Origin: Clostridia bacterium | GTDB taxonomy: Bacteria > Bacillota > Clostridia > Christensenellales > Aristaeellaceae | NCBI GenBank assembly: GCA_024404275.1 | Contig: JAKSQG010000067.1 | Coordinates: 1-8,903, forward strand | Direction of reading: 5' to 3' | DNA length: 8,903 nucleotides | In this document: one piece after another, positions 1 to 7,087 of the stretch | How the letters are laid out: each line of letters opens with the position of its first letter | How positions within the stretch are numbered: the stretch's first letter is position 1 | Program-made: the position numbers and the translations under genes | Notes under the pieces: model-generated | Told to the model about the DNA's origin: nothing | Database searches by the model: none | The model's input: only the letters and a program-made list of their open reading frames with translations

Positions 1-781
1 GCACCGCTGCGGCATTTTGCAATGTCAGCATCCCGATCGCCAGCTGAATGATCCAAAGAATCAGCAGATGAACGGGATACACCGCATAGGCTGCCCATTT
101 GGGGAAGGGTGTACGGCTTTTTGTCCTCATCAGCATCAGGGGCAGCGCCAGCAGGGACATGGCTTGCAGCCGAAGAAAGGGAGCGACAAAGTTCAGGGCA
201 CAAAAGTCCTTCACGATGGGCATTTTTGTCAGATTCATACCAAACAGCGTGGTGATGGCTGTTGTCCCCTGTCCCCAGAAGGCGCAGTAGGCGATCATCA
301 CGGCGGCGATGGCACCGCGGCGTTCGCGTGCCAGATACAGCAGCATCATCAGCAGCACGCCTTTCCAACCGTAATCGGTGCTGTATAACGATGTCATCAG
401 CAGCACCGCCGCAGGCGCCCACAGGCGGGAGCCGTCCTTGTTTTCCCGAATGCCCCAGATGCCCAGCAGTCCCAGCAGCAGCGTAAAAAAGACGTTGCCG
501 TTCTGCCACGTATGGTGCATGCCCAGCATGTACAGCGGCTGTGAGATGATGGCCGCAATCAGCAGCCGCAGGGCATAGCGCGGTATACTGCGCGTGTGAC
601 AGGCGCCCACCACAATGCACCAGCAGTACAGCGGAAAGGCGATGCGCCCGAGAATACGCATTTCCGGCACGCTGCCGCAAAAACGCACGCCGACATGGTC
701 GATGATCATAAAGATCAGCGCCAGCCATTTGAGCAGACCCGTATCGGTGTTGCCCGCGATTTCATCCTTGTATTTCAGCAT
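1..781 (-). CDS. TraX-family integral membrane protein (3' end off the window)
   Basis: The reading frame is open for 260 codons from the ATG at 781-779 to the window edge, so the protein lacks only its extreme C-terminus. It is very hydrophobic, with roughly eight membrane segments. It shows hallmarks of the TraX family: KWLALIFMIIDHVG near residues 18-31, GRIAFPLYCW near 45-54, and a late YPVHLLILWIIQ segment near 237-248. TraX of F plasmid is needed for pilin N-acetylation. Chromosomal homologues in Firmicutes are common, are thought to be membrane acyltransferases, and have unknown substrates. No pilus or conjugation gene is visible nearby, so an envelope-modification role is inference only. 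AGAGAG lies about 7 bases before the ATG. The gene starts only 22 bases after the terminator of the preceding unit, so it depends on readthrough or on a promoter I cannot see. Confidence 0.85.
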   Translation of the reverse strand, partial: MLKYKDEIAGNTDTGLLKWLALIFMIIDHVGVRFCGSVPEMRILGRIAFPLYCWCIVVGACHTRSIPRYALRLLIAAIISQPLYMLGMHHTWQNGNVFFTLLLGLLGIWGIRENKDGSRLWAPAAVLLMTSLYSTDYGWKGVLLMMLLYLARERRGAIAAVMIAYCAFWGQGTTAITTLFGMNLTKMPIVKDFCALNFVAPFLRLQAMSLLALPLMLMRTKSRTPFPKWAAYAVYPVHLLILWIIQLAIGMLTLQNAAAV

Positions 782-802
782 GTTTTTTCTCTCTTGCAAA
801 CA

Positions 803-828
803 ATAAAAGGGGCGGCGCTGCCGCCCCC
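803..828 (-). terminator. Intrinsic terminator after the small exported-protein gene
   Basis: An 8-bp perfect GC-only stem (809-816 with 820-827) has a 3-base loop and, read on the minus strand, is followed by TTTTATTG. It lies 20 bases beyond the stop of the 848-1318 gene and just before the TraX-like start. It should end the 2417-848 transcript, or partly attenuate expression into the TraX-like gene. Confidence 0.8.
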
Positions 829-847
829 GTGAATGTGGTGAAAGGAG

Positions 848-1318
848 TTATTCCGCCAAAGTCAAGCTGCTTAGCAGTGACGTCATGCGCTCCGCAGTGA
901 TCGGTTCATGGGAGCGCAGGGCGAAGGTGATCTGTACGCTGTCATGCAAGCCCAGCACAAAAGCAATGTGCCAAAGCCCGGCTTCATTTTCGGCTTCATG
1001 CAGGCTGTACACAAAACGGTGCTCCGCATAGGTGCCCAGCTCGCCGTTTTCCAGCGAGCCATCCCGCACATAGTCATACAGCGCCTCATCCAGCGTCTTT
1101 TCTTCCTGCCGGGTCAGGTAGAGAATGATGAGGTCATCCCCATTCAGCAGATAAGCCACCTGCCCCTGACGCATCTGGTATTCGCTCAGTTCCTGCGCCT
1201 CATATGCTTCAGGCAGCTGCCATTGAAGCCCCGCAGGCCCCAGCGTCAGCATTTCTTCTGCCGCAGCGCAGCAGCAAAGCAGCACAAGCGCGATAAGCAG
1301 GCAGAGTACTTTTTTCAT
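848..1318 (-). CDS. Small exported protein of unknown function (156 aa), PsbP/DcrB-like pattern
   Basis: The protein starts with a signal peptide (MKK, hydrophobic core to about residue 16, then CCCAAA before EE). The triple cysteine does not form a standard lipobox, so signal peptidase I cleavage after AAA seems more likely than lipidation. The mature part alternates predicted strands and helices (QLPEAYEAQ, DDLIILYLT, LDEALYDYV, SVQITFALRS) and ends in a helix plus strand, ITAERMTSLLSSLTL. That order recalls small exported PsbP/DcrB-type folds, which is a pattern judgement only. It has the same layout as the protein at 8045-8572. The start has a good site: TAAGGGG overlaps the stop codon of the upstream ORF, 13 bases away, so the two are translated from one mRNA. 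Function is unknown. Confidence 0.75.
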   Translation of the reverse strand: MKKVLCLLIALVLLCCCAAAEEMLTLGPAGLQWQLPEAYEAQELSEYQMRQGQVAYLLNGDDLIILYLTRQEEKTLDEALYDYVRDGSLENGELGTYAEHRFVYSLHEAENEAGLWHIAFVLGLHDSVQITFALRSHEPITAERMTSLLSSLTLAE

Positions 1319-1331
1319 TCTTTATTACCCC

Positions 1332-1574
1332 TTATTGACGGTTCGGCGCGTTGCAGGAGGTGCAGGGCAGCAGATGGCGATAGGCGGCGTCGTTCAGCTC
1401 GGTGTATTTGAAGCTGCCTTTCAACGGCCTGTATTTAGTGCTGACCTTGCTGCACTCGTTGCTGGCGTGGTACTGACTGCCGCCGTCGGGATTGTAGTAC
1501 AAAATCTGATTGGGATCGGGCGTTGCCGTGGGAATCAGCGTGTACACGGGCGTCGGCACCGGGGTCACCTTGAT
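1332..1574 (-). pseudogene. C-terminal Cys/His domain cut off by an in-frame TAG
   Basis: This 81-codon stretch continues in the same frame directly after the TAG that ends the 280-aa membrane protein. It opens with a Thr/Pro linker (TPVPTPVYTLIPTATPDP) and then a compact domain with YH, Cys, a Leu/Ala helix and a final PCTSC motif. Counting from the GTG at 1568, the likely metal ligands are H34, C39, C69 and C72. The pattern YHxxxxC...PCxxC recurs at the C-termini of secreted Firmicute proteins and resembles a small zinc-binding module. The only possible separate start is the GTG at 1568-1566, with no ribosome binding site before it. The linker repeats the PTATPD motif found in the upstream protein. 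I therefore read it as the detached tail of that protein: a nonsense mutation (for example from CAG), readthrough, or a sequencing error. Confidence 0.6.
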
Positions 1575-2417
1575 CTATGTATGGGAGGAGAGCGAGTTGG
1601 GATCGATGTACCACACGCCGTTGACACGGATCATCAGCACATCGTACTGATAGGTGACCGGCGAGGAGCCCGTGCCCTTATCGATTTCGGCACGCATGGT
1701 GATGGTGCGGCTGTCGTAGGATTCATCGCCGGCCACGTTGAGGATGGTGTAATCGATGGGTACGCTGATGCCGCGGATGGTAAAGATGGCGTGCAGCGGG
1801 TCGGCCTGACTGTTTTTCCAGGCGGGTGTGCAGTAAGCCAGCATCATTTCCTCATCCTGGTTCATCCAGGCAGCCATGAACATTTCCAGACGGCCCTGCG
1901 CCTCGGATTTGCTGTCCGGCGTAGCGGTGGGGCGCACCGCGTTGCTGGTGGGGTTGGCGGCCGCCAGGGCACTGACATCGCTGGCTGTCACATCGCGGCT
2001 GAACAGCGAAGAAGGGGCTGTGCTGTCGGTGGGATTGGGTACCGCCGCCGGCTTGATGAGCGGCGTGGTAAACCACAGCACCGAGGCAGCCGATACGATC
2101 ATCATGGCGATATACAGCAGCGTGATGGTGGGGCGGGCCTGCGGTACAAAGGCCTGAGCCGCCCACATCCAAAGCAGACAGACCAGCGACAGGGTCAAAA
2201 ATACCAGATTGGGCTCGGTATACCCCAAAATCAGGCTGACGATAAACAGCAGCGGCAGCACCGCCGTGAACATCAGCTGCAGCAGATGCTGACTGCGGCG
2301 GCCGGGGGAGCGGCGGGGGCGGCGCTCATCCGCTTCGTGGTAGCTGCCGTCCCTTCTGCGATAATTTTTAAACTGCGCCATCGGCGAATCGGAGTATCTC
2401 CGGCGATCCTCGCTCAT
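1575..2417 (-). CDS. Three-TM membrane protein with an NTF2-like outer domain
   Basis: The 280-residue product starts with an Arg-rich cytoplasmic tail (1-45). Three hydrophobic segments follow at about 46-66, 70-91 and 97-120. A Pro/Ser/Thr/Ala linker with PTATPD covers 121-170. The outer domain (about 171-275) opens with a helix, LEMFMAAWMNQD, then CTPAW, and ends in strands with YDVLMIRVNGVWYIDP, typical of NTF2-like/DUF4878 folds that finish in 'W.I'. With three membrane segments, the N-terminus inside places the linker and domain outside. Function is unknown; a sensory or ligand-binding envelope role is inference. It ends in TAG, but the frame stays open for 81 further codons that look like its natural C-terminus, so the intact protein would be 362 residues. 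The start is the first ATG, preceded by AAAGGA. It heads an operon with the exported protein at 848-1318. Confidence 0.7.
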   Translation of the reverse strand: MSEDRRRYSDSPMAQFKNYRRRDGSYHEADERRPRRSPGRRSQHLLQLMFTAVLPLLFIVSLILGYTEPNLVFLTLSLVCLLWMWAAQAFVPQARPTITLLYIAMMIVSAASVLWFTTPLIKPAAVPNPTDSTAPSSLFSRDVTASDVSALAAANPTSNAVRPTATPDSKSEAQGRLEMFMAAWMNQDEEMMLAYCTPAWKNSQADPLHAIFTIRGISVPIDYTILNVAGDESYDSRTITMRAEIDKGTGSSPVTYQYDVLMIRVNGVWYIDPNSLSSHT

Positions 2418-2450
2418 AGGTGAGATCCTTTCTTAACGTTGCTTTTGTTT

Positions 2451-2459
2451 ATTATAGCA
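2451..2459 (-). promoter_or_regulatory. Promoter of the NTF2-like membrane protein operon (extended -10)
   Basis: Read on the minus strand, the sequence is TGCTATAAT: a perfect TATAAT at 2456-2451 with the TGn extension. No good -35 lies at the right distance (2474-2479 reads TGCCGC), which is tolerated for extended -10 promoters. It is 34 bases upstream of the ATG. No convincing terminator separates it from the comF gene, so readthrough from that operon is also possible. Confidence 0.6.
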
Positions 2460-2496
2460 CAGGCTGCCCGGCGGCGGCATGGACAAAAATGTAAAT

Positions 2497-3210
2497 TTAC
2501 TGTTTGACCGCAATGCAGGGGGTGAGAATGGATACATATGTGGCCCCGGCGGCGGTCAATACATCGGCACAGGCGCGTGCCGTGGCCCCGGTGGTGCGCA
2601 CATCATCCACCAACAGAAGCCGCAGCCCCTCGGCAGCGGGGTCTGCCGCGAAGGCGCCGCGCAGGTTGCCGGCCCGGTGCATGGCGTCCATGCGCGCCTG
2701 CGGGCGGGTGTTGCGTATCCGGCGCAGCAGCGGCAGTACGGGCAGACCTACCCGGGGACCTGTCAGGCGGCAGATGAGCTCTGCCTGATTGATACCGCGC
2801 AGCCGCTGCCTTGCGGGATGCAGCGGCACGGGCACCAACGCGTCATATTCATGCGCGGGAAAGACCATCGGCAGAAAAGCGCACAGCGCCTCCGCCGCCT
2901 CATCGGTATAACCGAATTTCAACGCTTTGACCAGCGTGTTGGCGGGAGGCGCGTACACATAGGCGCCGTATCCTGCCCGCAGCCCCTCCATGCCGCCAGT
3001 TTTGCAGTAGCGGCATTCGCCGCGTCCGTTCATGGGTGTCATGCATCGGGGACACAGGCCTTCCGTCAGGCGCAGCTTCAGCAGCTGCGCCCGGCAGTCG
3101 GGACACAGACAGTATTTATCATCCGCGCGGCGGGGATCTTCACATACCAGACAGTTGGCCGCGTGCGGAAGCAGCGCGGCATCCACCGCCTGAAGGATCT
3201 GACGGAACAT
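2497..3210 (-). CDS. comF: ComF family phosphoribosyltransferase-like protein
   Basis: This 237-residue protein has the usual ComF layout. An N-terminal cysteine cluster (C20, C23, C34, C36, C39, then C53, C56, C66, C69) forms zinc-ribbon motifs. The C-terminal type I phosphoribosyltransferase fold has VPVPLHPARQRLRGINQAE at about 126-144 and the PRPP-binding loop LLLVDDVRTTGAT at 198-210. The length matches the family. ComFC is needed for DNA uptake in naturally competent bacteria, probably acting with the helicase ComFA on incoming single strands, but the gene is widespread in non-competent species and its chemistry is unsettled. No comFA is adjacent. It is the last gene of the 6081-2497 operon, and its ATG shares a base with the stop of the transporter gene (TGATG), indicating translational coupling. 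Confidence 0.9.
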   Translation of the reverse strand: MFRQILQAVDAALLPHAANCLVCEDPRRADDKYCLCPDCRAQLLKLRLTEGLCPRCMTPMNGRGECRYCKTGGMEGLRAGYGAYVYAPPANTLVKALKFGYTDEAAEALCAFLPMVFPAHEYDALVPVPLHPARQRLRGINQAELICRLTGPRVGLPVLPLLRRIRNTRPQARMDAMHRAGNLRGAFAADPAAEGLRLLLVDDVRTTGATARACADVLTAAGATYVSILTPCIAVKQ

Positions 3211-4514
3211 CAGCCGACGCGTTCGTGCTCAACAGCCTTGAAGTAAGGCTTGCCGATGAGCAGGAATACGCCGCCCAGCACAAACAGCAGGATCAGCGAC
3301 AGAATGCCGAAGGAGGCCTTCTGCGTCAGACCGTAGACCAGCTCGTACAGCGCGGGACCGATGACACAGGCAAACTTGCCGAAGATATCCATGAAACCGT
3401 AATATTCGCCGCTGCGCTCCGCGGGAATGATCTGGCCGAAGTAGCTGCGGCTCAGGGCCTGAATGCCGCCCTGTACGGTACCCACCAACGTGGCCAGGAT
3501 CCAGAACAGCACATTGCCGATCGTCAGCGCGGCTTCGGCGGTCAGACCCAGCATGTCGTGGAAGTCCACTGTGAAGCCCATGGCAAAGCCCACCACAGTA
3601 ATGAAAGCATACATCATGACCGCCGCGGTGATGAGCTTCAGGGCGCCCAACTTGCGGCTCCAGTTGCCGAAAAGAATGGAGCAGGGCATGGCCACGATCT
3701 GCGTGACCAGCAGCGCCAGCACCATGCCGATGGTTCCCAGACCCAGCGTATCGCCGTAGTTGGTAGCCATGGAAATGATGGTATCCACGCCGTCAATGTA
3801 GAAGAAGTACGCCGCCAGGAAGAAGAAGACCGCCTTGTTTTTGATGATCTGACGGGCGGTGATCCACACATTCTTCCACGCGGAGCTGATCAGTTCCTTG
3901 CGGGGGGTATCGACATAGCTGATCTGATGCACGTGCTTCATGAAGGGCACGGAGAACACCAGCCACCAGACGGGAACGATCAGCACAGCAAGGCGCATGG
4001 ACAGCTCATTCATATCCATCACCAGCATGATGGCGATGGAAATGAGGAAGGGGATGGTACTGCCGCCGATGTAACCCATGGCGTAGCCCCAGGTGCTGAC
4101 CTTGTCCATGCGGTCGGCTGTAGTGACATCGGTCAGGAAGCTGTCATAGAACAGGCAGGAGCCCGAGAAGCCGATGCGGCTGATGACCAGACCCACCAGC
4201 ATCAATTGCCAGCTGCCTACCAGACCCATCAGCCCCGTAAAGACAGCGCCGATGAGCATAAAGCCAAACCACAGCTTTTTTTTCATGCCGCGGAAATCGG
4301 CAATGGAGCCGAGAAGAGGCGCCAGCGCCGCCACCGCCAGGTTGGCCAGCGACACGGCATAGCCGTACAGCTGACTGCCGGTGGGATCGGCGATCTTGTT
4401 GTACAGGATGGGGAAGATCGCCGCCATGACGTTGGTGGCGTAGACCGAGTTGGCCCAGTCATAGAAGATCCAAGACCACTCCGCACGGGAAAAACGCTTG
4501 GTTTTACCTTTCAT
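3210..4514 (-). CDS. UMF1/Atg22-type MFS transporter
   Basis: The 434-residue protein has about 12 membrane segments and the N-terminal signature of the UMF1 (Atg22-like) branch of the major facilitator superfamily: SRAEWSWIFYDWANSVYAT at about 9-27, followed by AAIFPILYN. An RGMKKKLW loop after about residue 75 fits the MFS A-loop, and ALSRSYFGQIIPAERSGEYY near 360 is another family-typical stretch. Yeast Atg22 exports amino acids from the vacuole; substrates of bacterial members are mostly unknown, so I do not assign one. GGAGG lies 9 bases before the ATG, in the 22-base gap after the ThyX-like gene. The TGA stop overlaps the comF start. The length is normal and no defect is visible. Confidence 0.88.
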   Translation of the reverse strand: MKGKTKRFSRAEWSWIFYDWANSVYATNVMAAIFPILYNKIADPTGSQLYGYAVSLANLAVAALAPLLGSIADFRGMKKKLWFGFMLIGAVFTGLMGLVGSWQLMLVGLVISRIGFSGSCLFYDSFLTDVTTADRMDKVSTWGYAMGYIGGSTIPFLISIAIMLVMDMNELSMRLAVLIVPVWWLVFSVPFMKHVHQISYVDTPRKELISSAWKNVWITARQIIKNKAVFFFLAAYFFYIDGVDTIISMATNYGDTLGLGTIGMVLALLVTQIVAMPCSILFGNWSRKLGALKLITAAVMMYAFITVVGFAMGFTVDFHDMLGLTAEAALTIGNVLFWILATLVGTVQGGIQALSRSYFGQIIPAERSGEYYGFMDIFGKFACVIGPALYELVYGLTQKASFGILSLILLFVLGGVFLLIGKPYFKAVEHERVG

Positions 4515-4536
4515 TATTATGCCTCCGCGTTCATCA

Positions 4537-5112
4537 TCAGGCTTCGCTTGCCGCGCCGCCTGTAATCAGCTGTGCTTCGGGCAGCGTCTCCACCCAACGG
4601 CAGAATTCCCGCCATTCGGGCAGACGGTGGGTGCGGCGCTGCTGATAAATGGTCTTCAGCTGGCGGTAATTGGTGGTCATGCGCGCCGTCAGCCGGAAAC
4701 CGCTGGGAATGTTGTAGAGTACATGCAGATAGTTTTCGGGGGTCTGATCGGCATTGTACGCGGCGATCTTTTCCCGCAGGATATCGATGATGCGGCTGTC
4801 CACATACTCGTTGCACTGACGGGCGGGGTCCAGACGGGTGATACGGTGCATCGTGCTCTGGCTGGATACAAAGTCCAGAAAATGATAACGCTCCGCTTCC
4901 ACCCAGGCTTTGTTGGAAAAGGTCAGGTCAAACTGCACGATGACACCCGTCAGCCACTGATCGTGACCCGTGCCGGTGGGTACCGTTGCCAGATTGGAAA
5001 TGCCCTTGGTGAGATCGCCGCTCAGGCTTTCGACATCCACGGACATGGGAAATTTGGCACCGCGGATGCTCTCCTCCAGGCCAAAAACGCTTACATGATC
5101 TACAATCTGCAT
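4537..5112 (-). CDS. ThyX-like conserved protein, phage-associated type
   Basis: The best clue in this 191-residue protein is the C-terminal half: MTTNYRQLKTIYQQRRTHRL at 145-164 followed by PEWREFCRWVETLP. This parallels the flavin-dependent thymidylate synthase (ThyX) core, where an N-x-R-x-L helix is followed by 'R....aqwEIR'. Upstream, SSQSTMHR (83-90) and RQCNEYV (98-104) fall where ThyX carries its RHRxxSxNExSxRY signature, but that motif is not intact. From memory, very similar proteins occur in Firmicute phages and prophages. Normal thymidylate synthesis is therefore doubtful. It may be a diverged ThyX or a nucleotide-binding relative. Its ATG directly follows the TAA of the phospholipase-like gene (TAAATG), so the two are coupled. 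No other phage gene is present nearby. Confidence 0.6.
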   Translation of the reverse strand: MQIVDHVSVFGLEESIRGAKFPMSVDVESLSGDLTKGISNLATVPTGTGHDQWLTGVIVQFDLTFSNKAWVEAERYHFLDFVSSQSTMHRITRLDPARQCNEYVDSRIIDILREKIAAYNADQTPENYLHVLYNIPSGFRLTARMTTNYRQLKTIYQQRRTHRLPEWREFCRWVETLPEAQLITGGAASEA

Positions 5113-6081
5113 TTAATTCTCCTTGATGTTGAAAGGCTCACAGCAAAGCGCCCGGGTATGACGGTTGTCTTCACAGTCAAAGCCCGTTTTGTAGGAACGG
5201 TTTTCAAACATGTTTTCGGCGATTTCTTCGCCGTCGTAGATGCACCGTGCCGCCGCGGCGATCCATTTTTCCGCCCGTGTGGCCGCCTGATCCATGCGGT
5301 CAAAGAAGGAATCACGGCTGACTTCGCCCTTGTCACAGGGATGCATCCACTCGTGATGCGCCTCGTTGGCAACATCGATTTGCGGGCGTTCCTTGCCGTA
5401 ATAGCACAGCGAAGTCAGATCGTTTTTGCTTTTGCCGTTATCCACACGGCGCAGCAGGCGGTCGAGCAGGCCGGTGCGGTCCTGCATCAAAAGATAAAAC
5501 AGCCTTTGCGAAAAGATGCAGCGATCCATATCCGCCGAGGCGTTTTCCCAGCCGTACACCGTTTTGAACACACGGTCCAGCCCGGGACGGATCCCCTTCG
5601 GCAGATGCCTCATATACAATACTTTTTTCAGAATGGGACGCCCGGGCAGCTTTTCCCTTTTCTTCACCATCAGGTCCAGGGCGCGCTCCAGATAGGTATG
5701 GTTGCCGCGGTACATCCGTGTCGCCTCGGTGCCGTCATAATGCCCCGTGCGGTAGATGATATAGGGATGGGCGGCGCTGTCCAGCGCGTAATGGCACAAA
5801 AAGCCCGCCAGATAGGAAAACAGCAGGTCCCGTTCGGCGCTCTGTTGTGCTTCGCGGCACAGCGCGGTCAGAAAAGCACCGGTCTTTTTGTTGTGCATCT
5901 CACCGCCGTGCGCGGGCTTGCCTTCCTGACGGGAGGGCAGATAAAAGCGATAGGAGAACCAGGGGTCGGGGCCCAGCGTAGCCAGGTCGAACAGCCCGCG
6001 GTGAATGCTTTCCCGCCGCTGCGGTGTCAGCGCGTGCAAGACACGGTTACCCAGACAGTAGTGTGCCAGAATATCCGGCAT
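5113..6081 (-). CDS. Zinc-dependent phospholipase C family protein
   Basis: The 322-residue protein matches the zinc-dependent phospholipase C family (the fold of Clostridium perfringens alpha-toxin and Bacillus PLC). Candidate metal ligands appear in the expected order: MPDILAH at the N-terminus, TLGPDPWF at 35-42, a histidine in GEMHNKKTG near 63, YLAGFLCHYALDSAAHPYI at 90-108 (H97, D101, H105), and HTYLE at 128-132. No signal peptide is visible, unlike the secreted toxins, so this belongs to the intracellular subgroup found in many Clostridia, whose substrate is unknown. It is the first gene of the operon. AGGAGGG lies 8 bases before the ATG and a sigma-A-type promoter lies just upstream. 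Confidence 0.85.
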   Translation of the reverse strand: MPDILAHYCLGNRVLHALTPQRRESIHRGLFDLATLGPDPWFSYRFYLPSRQEGKPAHGGEMHNKKTGAFLTALCREAQQSAERDLLFSYLAGFLCHYALDSAAHPYIIYRTGHYDGTEATRMYRGNHTYLERALDLMVKKREKLPGRPILKKVLYMRHLPKGIRPGLDRVFKTVYGWENASADMDRCIFSQRLFYLLMQDRTGLLDRLLRRVDNGKSKNDLTSLCYYGKERPQIDVANEAHHEWMHPCDKGEVSRDSFFDRMDQAATRAEKWIAAAARCIYDGEEIAENMFENRSYKTGFDCEDNRHTRALCCEPFNIKEN

Positions 6082-6113
6082 GCCGCTTCCCTCCTGCCAT
6101 AATAATTCACGAT

Positions 6114-6143
6114 ATTATAGCATAGTCTGCCGAACAAAATCAA
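6114..6143 (-). promoter_or_regulatory. Promoter of the phospholipase-comF operon
   Basis: Read on the minus strand there is TTGATT at 6143-6138, an 18-base spacer and TATAAT at 6119-6114, preceded by TGC as an extended -10. It lies 32 bases before the first ATG. Its extended -10, TGCTATAAT, is identical to that of the promoter at 2451-2459. It is back to back with the rightward promoter at 6211. Confidence 0.75.
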
Positions 6144-6210
6144 GCAAAGTGCAAGCAAAGAACGCCCCGGGTGCCGGACGAGGACAAGGATCCAAAAGAA
6201 AAAATGCTTC

Positions 6211-6243
6211 GGTACACTTTCAGTACACATTTTGTGTTATATT
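6211..6243 (+). promoter_or_regulatory. Promoter with GTAC direct-repeat operator (copy 1)
   Basis: Two 7-bp repeats, GGTACAC (6211-6217) and AGTACAC (6222-6228), are separated by TTTC, giving an 11-bp period. A -10 TATATT follows at 6238-6243. The normal -35 position (6215-6220, CACTTT) is a poor hexamer and is covered by the repeats. Such tandem 7-bp repeats with 4-bp spacers replacing a -35 are the known site type for OmpR/PhoB-family response regulators acting as activators. The same arrangement occurs at 7212-7244 without any gap. Confidence 0.65.
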
Positions 6244-6508
6244 ATTTATGATGTATCGGAGGAAACGCGGAAAAAAGAGGTTTGCCGCATCTCCGACCGC
6301 AAAGAAGAAAAGGCATGGCAGGACCGTAATCAATAAAAACCGAAGAAGATGAAAGGGCATTACCGCGGTGGGCGAGGCGCTGGCGGATATGTATCCCGGC
6401 TCTTTGGATGCCTATGCCGAGCTGGTGGCCACCATTGTGGATGGACAGGCTGTCTATCAGGCGTAAGAAAGCACCGTGCAACGGCAGAAAACAGAAAGGT
6501 ACGATATC
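6244..6508 (+). other. Leader region between promoter copy 1 and the two-TM protein gene
   Basis: About 265 bases separate the promoter from the first confident start. The leader has a GGAGGA at 6258-6263 without a good start codon at normal distance, a purine-rich stretch to 6350, and then a GC-rich, coding-like stretch (6353-6466) ending in TAA. A basic 34-codon ORF (6248-6352) is more likely composition than a gene. No known riboswitch or terminator hairpin is recognised. It may be a remnant of a broken gene. Confidence 0.4.
6368..6466 (+). CDS. Possible 32-codon small ORF or gene remnant
   Basis: Starting at GTG 6368, with AAAGGG ten bases upstream, the frame encodes MGEALADMYPGSLDAYAELV followed by ATIVDGQAVYQA and TAA. 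The sequence has normal amino-acid composition and the GC-rich third positions of the neighbouring genes, which suggests real coding history. The same frame extends upstream only to a TGA at 6350-6352. I do not recognise a family. It could be a true small protein translated before the two-TM gene, 42 bases downstream in the same frame, or the C-terminal remnant of a gene lost by deletion. Confidence 0.35.
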   Translation: MGEALADMYPGSLDAYAELVATIVDGQAVYQA

Positions 6509-7087
6509 ATGAACTGGAAATCCCAAAACCGCAGCGCTTTTTTGCACAAAAAGGCGAATCTGGATCAGATGGTACGGCATACATTTCTGGAGGGCGATCA
6601 GGCGATCATTCCCTGCCGCGTCCGCGATTACAGCGACATCATCAGTCCCTACAGTGTGGAAGGCTGCGAAACGCTCAACCCGGATTTTCAGGCGTACATC
6701 CTGGACATCATCCGCTTTATTCCCGATGAATACGGTATTGTGCTGGAAATCGACGGCCCCGAGTTTTCCCAGGAGCAGCAGGAAAGCATCGTGTCGACCG
6801 TCAAGACCGATATGCTCTATGACCTGGGTGAGGCGGAAGAGCAGGAGAATGCCGCGTTCAGGAACTTTTTGTGGATGATCGCCGGCTGCGTCGGCATGGG
6901 TGTGTTTCTGACCTTTGCGCATTTTGTGCTCGACATTGCGCACGAGTTTTTCTACATCGTGTTCTGGTTCTTTGCCGATACGCTGGTGCGTTATCTGCTG
7001 CAGGAGCGCTCCGACAAGCGCTACAGCCGGCTGCTGGCGGGCCGTCTGGCCAGCATGAGCCTGCGCTTTGGAAAAAAGGACGGTTAA
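6509..7087 (+). CDS. Two-TM membrane protein of unknown function (192 aa)
   Basis: The soluble N-terminal part (1-115) contains PCRVRDYSDIISPYSVEG at 35-52 and IPDEYGIVLEIDG at 71-83. It is followed by two membrane helices at about 118-141 and 146-165 and a basic cytoplasmic tail. I recall hypothetical membrane proteins of similar build in clostridia but no assigned function. The ATG at 6509 is preferred because GAAAGG lies nine bases upstream; a GTG at 6476 would add eleven residues with a weaker site. The gene lies alone between the GTAC-repeat promoter and a strong terminator, so it is probably a single-gene unit co-regulated with the exported proteins at 7325-8572. Confidence 0.75.
   Translation: MNWKSQNRSAFLHKKANLDQMVRHTFLEGDQAIIPCRVRDYSDIISPYSVEGCETLNPDFQAYILDIIRFIPDEYGIVLEIDGPEFSQEQQESIVSTVKTDMLYDLGEAEEQENAAFRNFLWMIAGCVGMGVFLTFAHFVLDIAHEFFYIVFWFFADTLVRYLLQERSDKRYSRLLAGRLASMSLRFGKKDG

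Noticed and set aside
1332..1577. TAG reassigned to sense as a general genetic-code feature
   Set aside because: Only one candidate site is seen, and TAG appears to serve as a stop at 8752-8754. A single nonsense codon is the simpler explanation, so I kept it as a local finding only.
2461..2496. Terminator between comF and the 280-aa protein gene
   Set aside because: GCCGCCGCCGGGCAGC on the minus strand forms only a weak, irregular stem and is not followed by a T-run.
3036..6102. Two very long plus-strand open frames (509 and 534 codons)
   Set aside because: They lie antisense to well-identified minus-strand genes (UMF1 transporter, ThyX-like, zinc-PLC-like), have low-complexity His/Gln/Gly-rich or unrecognisable products, and reflect the GC-rich third positions of the true genes.
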